The notes beneath the pieces were generated by a model. It saw only the letters and a list, made by a program, of their open reading frames with translations. It was not told the origin of the DNA and searched no databases. 64,000 nt of DNA, from NCBI GenBank assembly GCA_021396245.1, contig WNYE01000102.1:62001-126000 (forward strand), written 5' to 3'. This document shows positions 1 to 10,627 of this stretch, piece after piece. This DNA is from Sporothrix humicola (lineage: Eukaryota > Ascomycota > Sordariomycetes > Ophiostomatales > Ophiostomataceae). Position 1 is the first letter of the stretch. Every line of letters starts with the position of its first letter. The translations under genes and the position numbers were made by a program.

Positions 1-2284
1 CTCTGGGAACGGCCAGCAGCCTGGTCACGGAATGCCGGCGGGGGAGCGAAGTCAACGGCGCCGAGCAGCGAGAACGAGTCGTCCTTGAGCTTGCTGGGTG
101 TGGGCAGCGTGATCAGGTCTTCGGGAGGAGGCATCGGCTTGCGGGGACCACCAATGCGGCCAGACATGTTGGACGCCGAACGGCCGCCCTGCATGTAGCG
201 GCTGGACAGTGACGAGCCAGGGCGAGGGCCCCATTGGCTGGACATGGACGAGCCAGGCCGCGAGCCAGGCCGCGAGCCCATACCAGGACCCCCGGGACCC
301 ATCGGGCCGCCGCCCATGGAGCCATGGAACTGGCGAGGACCACCACGAGGGGGGCCACCACGCATGCGGGAGCCTGATGGAGGAGGGGTCATAGCGCGTC
401 TCGACACGGGCTGGGCATAGGGCATAACGAAGGCGTTAGACTGAGGGTCGTAGTACGCAGCGTCACCGCCGACATTGTTGTACGACTGGTCGTAGTCCTC
501 GTAGTACTGAGCACCGCCAGCATTGTTGTTGTAGTGAGGGTCACCACCGGCAGCACCGCGCCACTCGTTGGGAATGCCCTGTGGGGGGTAGTGCTGGTTG
601 TACTCATTCATGTCGGGCTTGGAGTCGTCAAAGTACTCCTTGTAGAAGGAACGGATACGGTTGGCGCGTGTCTCGGGGTCCTCGGCAGACTCGATCAGCT
701 CATCTGGGGGCAGAGGGCGGAAGCCGACAGACAACCGGCGGGTGTCCATCTGCGGCAGACCAAGAGCAGACTGGCGAACTGTGTTGTCCTGAGGGTACTC
801 CGACGACTGGCGTCTGTGCAAGGCACGGCCACGGCCATCATCGTCATCATAGCCAGGCTCATCGGGGAAGAGCTGGCTCTGCTCGTGAGGCTCAACAATA
901 GGAGGCAGGTTGGAGTGGTCACCCTCGGGAGCAACAACATGTGGCATTGTTGGTTCGTCGTGAGTCGTTGCCTGGCCAGGCATGAAGGCCTCGTCGTCAA
1001 ATGGACCACCCAGCGTCAGCTTCGGCAGAGAAGACGACAGGGGCTCGCCGTTTGAGTCTCTGTTGTCCTTGGGCGCATTTAGTCTCAGGTCGAAGTCTGC
1101 ATATGTAGAGGAGTCCTGGCGAAGACCACGGTTCGGGGAGTCGTAGATGAAAGGCTCGTCAACCGTGCCAGTCGTCAGGCGAGGATTGGTGGGAGCAGCA
1201 GCAGCCTCGGGCTCAGTGGGCCGGGGAGACACGGGCAGGCCCTTGCGGGAGATCTTGGTAGCTGCGGGCTCCGGAGCCTGGAGCTCAGCAACAGCGGGCA
1301 CATTGCCGCCGTCAGCCTCAACAGCGCGGGGCTCAGCAGCCATCTCGGCAGCCGGGAACGCAGGCTCAAAAACGAAGCCGTTGGCACCGCCAACCACTGG
1401 TGGCGGCGGCGAAGGCATCTGCGGGGAATCTGCTGTGTTGTCGCTGTTGTCGTTGTATGGCGAAGGAAGAGGTGATCTTGTGCGAGGGGAGTTGGGGCCG
1501 GCGGACAGGCGGCTGGGTCGTGGGGGAGCCATGCGGGAGCCAGCAGCGCTGGCAGAGCGGGAGGCGTTTCTGTCGTCGAAGGCGCTGGTGGCACCGGTGC
1601 GGATTGACGCGCCGTCCTTCTGGAATGAACGCATAGAAGCAACGTCGCTGCCGGCATACTGGTTGACTGGGCGGTAAGGGTCCTCGTTCTGGTGCAGGGT
1701 GCGGGCAAGTGAGTGGAGAGACTCGCGAGAGTTCTGCAGCTCTGGCGGGAGGAGGTAGGGGCTTGACAGGTTCATGTCCATGGAAAGCTGGCGCGACTTG
1801 GGGTGGAACATGTCCTTCTCGCCGCCGAAGAAAGAGCTCTTCCGCTTGTTCTTCTGCTTTGTCGCGTCCATGGCCAGGCCGAAATCGAGAGACTTGTGGG
1901 GATCCATGGTATCTTCCTTGCGGAGGCGCTTTACGTTTCTCCGGTGGAGGTAGAGCAGAACACAAGCAATTACCACAAGGGGAATTCTATATCGGAGGTT
2001 AGAAGAACTGCATAACAACAAAGAAACCGGCCTTGAGGTCCGTCAAGCGTCATCACTTACACAACACCAAGAACAATGGGAAGCGTGAGAGCTCCGTTGC
2101 CTTCAGGTTTTTCGCAGAGGTTGCTACTCTTGTCGCATGATGTCGACGAGCTAGCCCGAGCCTGGATTTTACTGGGGATGTCGCGGTCGACGACCCGTGT
2201 CGCACGTTCCGCGATGCTGTTGACGGCCGAGGGGACCCGGGGGCCGAGGCGGTAGCCCTGCCCGAGTACACCCTGAGCAGCCAT
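1..2284 (-). CDS. single-pass membrane protein with long disordered cytoplasmic tail (partial)
   Basis: Two exons on the minus strand: 2284-2061 and 1986-1, open at the window edge, so at least 736 residues with the C-terminus missing. The 74-nt intron (donor GTAAGT, acceptor ATATAG) falls inside the membrane segment; joining restores VLGVVIPLVV. The order is a short N-terminal part with two cysteines (C50, C57), one hydrophobic segment at about residues 66-88, a basic stop-transfer (LHRRNVKRLRK), then a tail rich in Pro, Ser, Gly, Asn and Arg. Within the tail the block RANRIRSFYKEYFDDSKP (about bases 615-670) is markedly less degenerate, and I recall similar blocks in uncharacterised ascomycete proteins. 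The end of the visible part is Gly/Met/Arg-rich. Function is unknown; a plasma-membrane or cell-wall-sensing role would be a guess. The start is the first ATG after in-frame low-complexity leader sequence and is moderately certain. Confidence 0.8.
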
Positions 2285-5200
2285 CTTGTTGTGAATGGTG
2301 TGTCGTCGATGTGCAGTGTCTATCGGGAAGCGTGTAAATTCGGCAGTGTCGAGACGATTGGTGGGGGATGCTGCTTCGCGATGTTCGGTGTTGTTGTTAG
2401 ACGTGGTATTGTCAGGGACGTCTAAACGTAAAGTTCGATGTGGATGCACGTCAAAACCAATGGCACGAGAGGGAAACCGGATTCGCGAATTGGGGAAAGG
2501 GAGCCGTTGAGTCGAAGAGTCAGATTGGGAAAAGATGAAAAGCAAGGGATGTCGCGACAGGTGAGAGGAGGGCGTGCGAGGAGAGTCCAGGCTCTTCCAA
2601 TTCTATCTATTCAGGGCGTGTGCAAATTGGGTAGATTAAGAAGAAAACGGGAAACAGTCCTGCCGTAGAGAGTCGAAGGGGGCGTGTCGATGTCTTTCGT
2701 AAACCTCGAGATTTCGATTTTCTATCTTTCGTATCTGGCGACTTGGAAATGAATGAATGGAACAAGCGCTGTGCTGGCAGGCTTTGTGGTAGAGAGCGTA
2801 GGGAGAAAAATGAATGTATTAAAATCAAAAGAAAAAAGGAGTGGACGACCGCGTTGTTTGCAAAAGGGTGCAAACGAAAATGCTGAGTCTGCTGTTGGTA
2901 AGGAGCGTGATGTAAGTCGAGAACGAAGAACGAAAACGAAAAGAGAGGGTGTGAAAGGAGAGGCTGAGGAGACGAAGAGGTGAATCAGTCCTGCATCGTG
3001 AGAAGAGAAGAAGAGAAGAAAGAAAGAAGGAAAAAGGAACACGAGTGAAAGGGAGGGCGTGAGCGTGAAGGAAAGAGCGGAGACCAGACCCAGGTAGAGG
3101 GAAAGAGCAGAGGAGCGAGACCGACTTGGGAAAGGGGAGCGAAGACAGTGACTACCAACTGGTGAGAGAGTGAAAAGAGGCTTTGCCAGGGCAGGCGTGA
3201 GCGGGCAAGACAAAGCGCGCCTTCCGTGCAGTAGTCAGGAACAGGGAGCAGGCTCTCCTCTATTTTCGCACGTCTTGTTGGTGGTTCATTCTTCCAGGCC
3301 CTCTCGCTCTTTCCCAAAGTGGTTAAGACCCTCTGTGCCAGGAACGGACAGAGGAGACACAGAAGTGGGGCCAATCAGTGGTGCAAACACAGGGGCAGTT
3401 CATATGGAAGGGGATGCGGTGCCATCGAAGGAGAAGAAACCCAGAGAAGGGCGGGCTACAGTGGATGGTTGCAGATGGTTGTGGGACGCAGACCAGGCGT
3501 GGGGACGCGATCACAAATAGGATGAAGAAACTGAGGCCGCAGGGCGCGCTGGAAGCGAGTCTGTGCGGTTCTGCGCGCATAACGGCCATTTAAGAGGCCT
3601 TATGAGTTAGATGCGATGAGGAATAGTGGCGAGAAGGAGCTTGAGGCCTGGCCGCCTGAGTATCATGAGAACACTATTTTGCTTGCTTGCCACTCGTTAC
3701 CTATGTCACCGTCCTTTCTCGTATCTTACGTTCCTCAACAGTGTATTTTCCCCGCAAAAACATGCCAGCAGAAACTGGCAAGAGCAAAGCGGAAACATTG
3801 CGGCACGGAAATAGGATGAAGATTGCAGAGAAACAGAACACAGAAGGAGCCTGAGCCGTCAAATAAGGAAACTACGAGCGCGACATCCACTGGAAGAAGG
3901 AACAGAATCTCCGTTTGCCCTGAGTACCTAGTATTCAGGCTCCAGAAAACAGAGAGAAACAACAGAGAAAAACTTGGCTATGGCCAAGACCTGGCCCGGG
4001 TAAGGCTTACCCAAAGATCAAGAATAGGGGCATGGCGCACTGGAACACTGCATGTCTTTTTTAGTTTTTTTTAAACCTGGTGCAATAATAGCAACATTGC
4101 AGCTCAGAGCGGGAAGGTGTGCGGGCGGGCAATCGTTGTTTCCCAAAAACAACAATTGTGGTCCCTGATTGGCTGTGTACCTGAATACCAGAAAAGAGGA
4201 CCCACCTGATTTTCCCCAAGACGGATTGGCCGCCGCAGCCAAAGGCCCCCGCTTCCCTGGGGCGGCGCTAATCTCCTGACGGGACCCAGCCAAAATCAAC
4301 CGAAATGAGCATACGGGGCAGGAGGGCAAGGCTCAACGAGCATTCAGGAACAGAGGGAAAGAGCGACAAGCAGTGGGAAAAGGCTTGTTATGGGCGCTGT
4401 CAAGTCTTGTTCTTTTTGCATTCCACACCACTCACACACTCACACAATTCGACAAGCACGATCTGGGCCGCATGCCCCCCTTTTCGATTTTTCACTTGAC
4501 TTTTCTCTCCATGTCGTCCTAGCTTCGAGATGGCCCAATTAGATAAGCCCCTGGCCTCGTCGCGCGAGCAGGGCAAGGGCCTCACAGAGTCTCTTTTCAT
4601 CACTGGCTTGCCACCCTGTGAAACAGACTTGTGTTCATGGGTGCCCCTTGTGAGCAGTCCTCAGCAGCCAGTGAGCGCTCGAGCAGCCGGCGACTGCACC
4701 TCGAGCATCGAAGCTGCTTGACGACAAGCAGGTCGCCGCTTTGGTCTCTCCTGCAGTGCAGAATCAGAACCAAATCAGACCAAGAACCAGATCAGGGAGA
4801 GAGCGATCGTAGGTTCTGCAGATGCAGGTCTAGGCCCAGGCCCTGACGATCTTGGAAAACACATTTTCCTCCCTACATCAAAGGAGCGTGTCTTGTTCGC
4901 GTGCAACACAACCTTAACTTCAGTTAAGCTAAAAATGGCCCAGAAAAAATACAACACGCAAAAACGATAAAGTAAATACGACGTATTCGAGAGAAACCTT
5001 TTGCCCAATATCCGGATTACACACAGTGCACTCTCTTCTCCTATTTCTACGGATTATGGGGCACAATGGCTAAATTACTTCAGCAGTCTTGACCTCTGTG
5101 TGGTCTGTTTCGGTGGGACTTGCCAGCTGCGCCTCGTTCTAGATACAGGGGTTTCTCGGGTTTGTGGCCCCCAAAGTATCTTTTTTGTGCATCGTCACAA

Positions 5201-7037
5201 CAAGAGCAGAGCCTACGAGTCTCCTTGTTTCCTTCCTGGTCTGGGGATTGCTGCACGGAGCACAGAGCACGGGGCTCGGGGCAAGCCACGGGTACCAGTA
5301 TCTAACAAAAGGACGAGATACGCGTCGCACGTTGTGGCCTGCAAGCATCCTGTAAAGTATTTTGCGAAATATCTTCGAAGTATGAGGTATTTTGCAAGGC
5401 TTGGAAAGAAAGGTTCCTCAGTGCAGTGCATCATCAACGTCTGCCCCTCGTCGCTCTGAAAGTCTTCAGGGGTTGAAAGAAGAGTCGCCCGCAGCCTAGC
5501 CTTCATCAAAAACTTGGCAGTGGAGACAGAACAAAATAGTTGCAAGTCCGACTCTATGCACAACTCTCGAAACTCCAAGTTGTGCAGGTTTTTATCAGAC
5601 GACTAAGATCGCGAGTGGGTGACATTGTCTGCAAGAAAGGGCCAGATGCGTCGTCCGAAGTTTTTGACGAAGAGGCAGGATACATTGTGTCACTGCAAAT
5701 CGGCTATGAGGCGAAAGTATCTTCGTCCCCTTAATCGGCCAGATGGTGCCTGAAACTAAAAAGGTGCGAGGCTCCGGTCGATTCTAGCTGCATACATCGA
5801 CGGGGGTTATTGAGGAATACACGCACCAAATGTGTATTAAAGACCGAAGAGGGTTGCGATATCCCTCGTCCATGCCCCTTGATTGAGTTGCACTCGGTCG
5901 AGTTGTGCATGTTCGTGGACTAGTGTACATTTTGTCCTCAGCCTGTTTTCTTTTTCCTTTTCCTTTTTTCATGCTTTTTAAGGGTTTTAGTTCAGTCTCC
6001 TTTTTACCCTGCCCTTCGGATGATAATATGTCGTGAGTGTTGTGCGATGGCGATATCCGGCTGGCGGTACACAAAAGTTGTGTTCATTAAGAAAAAAATA
6101 TAGAAATGTGGGAAATCAAAACGTGGGTGGTCCGTGAATGACAATCAATTAACAAGAGGCAAGACAAGAAGACTGTTCTGTCCGCCCTTTGGTCCATGGG
6201 AATTGCCGTCTTGTATTACGCCGAGATGGACAATGATAACGCAAATGGCATGCCCTCCCTAGTTTCCCATCTTTCATATCGAGAGCCAAAGATCAAGATG
6301 AACCAAGACACGGCAGCACCTTCGTCCAATATCCAGTAATCAAGAGAACCGGAAGATGGATAATGAATGATGACCAGCTACGAGCTACGGAGTAATAATA
6401 CTTGGAAAATACATTGACAATTTTCCCCCGTAGAATACAGGGACGGCAGAAGGATGAAAAGTTTAACGGTACGATTTGCAAAACAAGATGAGCGACAGTC
6501 GACGTCAATCAACGGAAACGGCCGACGAACCTTGCTGTGGCGAATGCACATCCTTACTGGTCGACACGGACCGTTGACGCGGCCAGAAAGAAAACAAAGA
6601 AATTCAATATGAAAAGGAGTCCAAGGCCTGTCGTGCAACAGGGACCAGGGACAGACCGCCAGAAACAATCAAAGAGCCCCTTGATACCGTGTAATTTGTA
6701 AGATACTGTACTTTCGTCCAGGGCACCAAATTCTGACATTCAAATGAAAGCCCATCAAGCCCATGAAAAGAGATACCTTGGAAATGTCTTGTGGGTACAA
6801 ACCTGACAAGGCAGGCGCACCCCATGTTCAATGTATTTAATTATGTACCCAAAGTGTTTCATGCCTCCTTTCTTCGTCCCTATCAATTCAAGAAGTACTC
6901 AGAAATCAATCTTATCCGACTACCGACCACCTCATGTTTGTTGTCTTCAGACGAACACCGTACGCGATGTTTTACCCGTGGCTTGTTGACTTGCCGACTG
7001 TATTGCGCCCCGAGTACTGAGTACTGAAGACCCTTTC
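2285..7037. other. 4.7 kb intergenic region, no gene recognised
   Basis: The part nearest the membrane-protein gene (about 2290-3560) is purine-rich on plus, that is pyrimidine-rich on the strand of that gene, as expected of its promoter and leader. The rest is mixed sequence with many stops. The longest open frame, 5001-5459 plus (152 codons), has no family resemblance that I can see. A short stem-loop with flanking direct repeats lies at 5358-5396 (GTATTTTGC twice, around TTCGAA). One TACGGAGTA motif lies at 6386-6394. No canonical tRNA was seen. Confidence 0.6.
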
Positions 7038-9247
7038 TCATCTCCGTTCTGTTGTCAGGTATAAGTAAAAGTCGGGAGCGTACTCGGGCAGCCACTTCTT
7101 CTCAATCTTGGTGATGTCTCGGATGTACGTCTTGTCGCCCGTTTCCATCACCTCATGGAAGATGACCCAATCTGCTTTGCGGTTGAACAAAAGCGAGCTT
7201 GGGTGCGCATGCAGAACTGTGCCGCCAGCCACATTGCGGAATGTGCCGTCTGCCTGCATCCGCGCCGCATGCGCAAAGTAGCCTGTCGTCAAGCACCGTC
7301 GAATCTGCTCAGCTTTGTTCTCTGAGTTTTGTTGGCTTTGCTGCTGCCGAACATCCGGAATCTCGAATCCAAATCTCTCCATAAACCGCCTTAGCTGCGC
7401 CCGCACGCTGACGGCCCGCTTCAGCATCTGGAAATTTAGGCGGTTTTCCTTGCAGAACTTGGCCTCGCCATTGCCTTTGGTCACAAACGCCTGGTACACA
7501 TTGAGGAGGGTCAGGTGGTCTCCTTCATCGGCCGCAAACCGGCGCCGCACCAGCTCAACAAGCTGCCGCTCTTCCTTGCTCCGGCCGCCGTCTTGGTTAT
7601 CGATCCATACGCTGCTATTGCCCTCTCGGCTCGTCATGGCTGCGATCGTCAACATCTCGCTGAGGCAGCCAAACTGCGGTGCGGCCAGCAGCGTCTTGGC
7701 CATCATCGGCTCGACAGCCAGTTCTGCCATGCGTAAGCCAAGCGGTTTGGTCAGTTTTGCATAGATATCGAGTGCGCCCAATGAAAATAGAAGCTCCAGC
7801 GCCTTGGTCATAAGTTCAGTTGGCGGTGGCGTAAAGTAAGGGAACCGCAGGACATTGTCCATACCTAACGCCTTGAGTTGCAATACCACGGGCGCCAGGT
7901 TGGATCGCTGGATCTCGGGCACATTTGAGTCCGGCAGGCCCAGATATGAGTATTCCGTGTAGAGCCGGAAGCATTTGCCGGGTTTTGTGCGACCGGCACG
8001 CCCTGCCCGCTGGGCTGCCGCAGCCTTGGAAACGGGCGTTGTCGTGAGCGTCTCGATGCAAGTAGCGGGGTTGTAAGCACGCTGCTTGACAAAGCCACTG
8101 TCCACAACGTAGACGACGCCATTAATCGTCACCGACGCCTCCGCAATATTTGTAGCAAAGATGGCCTTGCGCGTGTCTTCGGGCGCCTCGTCAAACACGT
8201 ACATCTGCTCGTCCGCTGTGAGGCCAGCGTACATGGGTAGCGGGAGCAGCGCACGCTTTGCAGACAGGGCATCCTGTGTTGACACAGCTTCTGCCACAGC
8301 CTGCACCGCACGCTCGATCTCCTCGCGGCCCGTTAGAAACACAAGAATGTCGCCATCGGGCTCGTCTTCGTGTATTTGTAGAACGGTGCTGATCGCCTTT
8401 TCAACGTAGTCGTCGGTCGGCTTTTCGAGGTACAGAATGTCGATGGGGTATGTGCGTCCTTCGAGACTAATAATGGTGCCAACCTTTTCTCGGTTATCAT
8501 TGTCTTCACCACTTCCATCCTCTTCGCCCTCTTCGCCTGCCCGTGTAAGTAGCTCAGCACCAGTATTGCCGGTCTTCGGTTTGGCAGTCTTTCCGGCGCT
8601 GCTTGACTCCTCTGTGGCAGAGAAATAAGCAAGGAAGTCCTCTGCTTGAAGTGTGGCACTGCTGATAATAATACGCAGCTCTGGCCGTCGCCGCCGAATC
8701 TTCCGTAAAAGCCCTAGCAAGATATCGGTACTGATGGAGCGCTCGTGGGCTTCATCCACCATAATCACAGAGTACCTGGACAGCAAGGGGTCCACAAGGG
8801 CTTCACGGATCAACAAGCCATCGGTCATGAACTTGATGCGTGTGGCAGAGGACGTGACATCTTCAAATCGGATGGAGTATCCAACTTCTTTGCCAATTTC
8901 ACAGCCATATTCCTCAGCAACTCGCACAGCAACCGTAGTTGCAGCAACCCTTCGTGGCTACAAAACAGTTAGTATGTGACACAAGTGGGAAAGACAATAA
9001 GGGAGGGAGAGGGGAGAAGACTCACTTGTGTTATTGCAATGACCTTCCCATCAGCACACCACCCAGCCTGTTCCAAGAACTGGGGAATCTGTGTCGTTTT
9101 TCCGGAGCCAGTTTGGCCAACGACGATGACAACCGGATATGTCTCGATCAGATACAGGAGGCTCTCTCTGTGTTTTGCAATCGGGAGGAGTGCCGCCGGT
9201 TTGTGAAGTGCCGGGATAAAGGCGGCAGCCAGGTCAAACTCGCCCAT
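7038..9247 (-). CDS. DEAH-box ATP-dependent RNA helicase, DHX35-like
   Basis: Exons 9247-9026 and 8957-7038 (713 aa) are separated by a 68-nt intron (donor GTGAGT, branch ACTAAC, acceptor TTGTAG); joining gives the expected ITQPRRVAA (motif Ia). Helicase motifs in order: GQTGSGKT at 44-51 (motif I), DEAH at 142-145 (II), SAT at 174-176 (III), and QRAGRAGR at 390-397 (VI). The HA2/OB region follows, ending in a DFYLYLTTERR-like tail. Length and motif spacing fit human DHX35 (about 700 aa) better than the larger PRP2, PRP16, PRP22 or PRP43 proteins, since there is no long N-terminal extension. DHX35 proteins associate with spliceosomes, so a nuclear RNA-remodelling role is inferred. An acidic, Gly/Ser-rich insertion at about 190-232, between motif III and the second RecA domain, looks like a lineage-specific linker. 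The gene is divergent from the DUF2293 gene. Confidence 0.93.
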
Positions 9248-10627
9248 GGCTGCAAGAAAATCTATCCAAAGATCCTAAGTTCAAGGCCACGATAAGATCG
9301 TCCCCCAGAAGCCCTCAAGATCAAAGGTGTAAGTTAATCAGGCAGCCACCTCAAGGCATCGTCTGAAATAACAAAAAAGGTTGCCGTAAAAAGGGTCAAA
9401 ATGTGGCCAATAAGGCTTGACTGATATTCAATCTCTCCGTGTGGCCTCACAGGGTTGTATAGCATCTCCCAGAATTGTGCGTAGTGAAATCTGTTGGATA
9501 TTTTGTGAGCTTGTCGTTGTTCAACGACACCGTGCCGTGATGTTAAAGCCACAGCAAAAAAGATTGGCTGTGGCCGCCACACGTCATAGGGCCAAATTCT
9601 TCCACGTGACCACCCCTCATCGTTTCGATTTACGCGCCTTTCGTGTCAGGCGTGCTCTTGCCGCCCGAACCTAACAGTTCATTAGTCTCTTTTTTCCCAC
9701 ACCATTTGTCTCACACACATCTGCAAATGTGAACAGGTTACTGGCCATCCAGGCATCCTCGTTGCTTCTCTCCATCTCCCAACTTGTCATCCGACATCTT
9801 GTGACCAACCGATAGAGAACTGGGCCGGACCAAGGGCCTTTGCGTCTTGGAAACTGTTGCCTTCTGCTTTCGTGCGCCAGAAACCCAGAAAAGGACTTGC
9901 TCTTTTCTGCTGTCGTTCGCTCTTGCCGGTCCCAGCGTTTTCGGGCGTTGCTGCTCATTTTTTGTGGACTGTTTTTATTGGGCGCTCTTTCCCATCTCCA
10001 GTTTTTGACCGCTTTGGGGATCGAGGACGTGATTCTTTCCTGCCCGATCTGCCACTTTTGTTCGACTCGACTGGTCCACGTCGGTCTCTCCTTCCTCTTT
10101 CCCTCGGTGTGCTCTTGTGCCTTCCGAAGGAAGCAAAAAGGAAAGCCCAAATCTGTGAGCAGATTTACCTTTTCACCGTTGGGGAGAGAACGTGCACTTC
10201 GTGGCCATCCCCAACCTTCATTTATCTTGCTCTTGTGCTTGGCCAGTGCCACCGCCGCTTTTGGGCAGCCTCATTTTTCATCTTTTCTGCACATATTTCT
10301 GTGTGGAATATTGTCTCTTTTTCTTGCTTGTCTTGCTTCTCCAGAACCATCCTGTCTCTCGCCATCTCCACCCGTCATATACGCGCTCAACCATATTGTG
10401 GTTGACGACCGACGGCAGGCCGAGTTTTAGTGTTTTTCCGATCTGGTTCGCATCGTTACATTGATAGTTTCTCGTCCGAAACTATCACCATCGCTTTTCC
10501 TTTTTCTTTGCGTCTTTTTCCTGCCTCTTTCTTGCCCCGCGCCCCTTTTCCCCTCGAAGGACTCGTCTAGAGAGCTCCATCATGGTAAGGATATAGTTGC
10601 AAAGGTGTTGCAAAGAAACAAGAAAAG
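9248..10627. promoter_or_regulatory. divergent promoter region, helicase / DUF2293 gene
   Basis: This 1.38 kb separates two divergent start codons. From about 9,690 to 10,560 the plus strand is pyrimidine-rich, with many CTTTT runs, as in the leader of the plus-strand gene. A CCAAT pentamer lies at 9407-9411, on the helicase side. A four-codon upstream ORF (ATG GTA AGG ATA TAG, 10582-10596) precedes the DUF2293 start by 31 bases. Two overlapping plus frames (196 and 182 codons) and an antisense 193-codon frame here have low-complexity translations and are not called as genes. Confidence 0.5.

Noticed and set aside
9671..10430. 193-codon minus and 196/182-codon plus frames in the helicase/DUF2293 gap
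   Set aside because: Overlapping frames of a pyrimidine-rich leader; no family and no intron structure.
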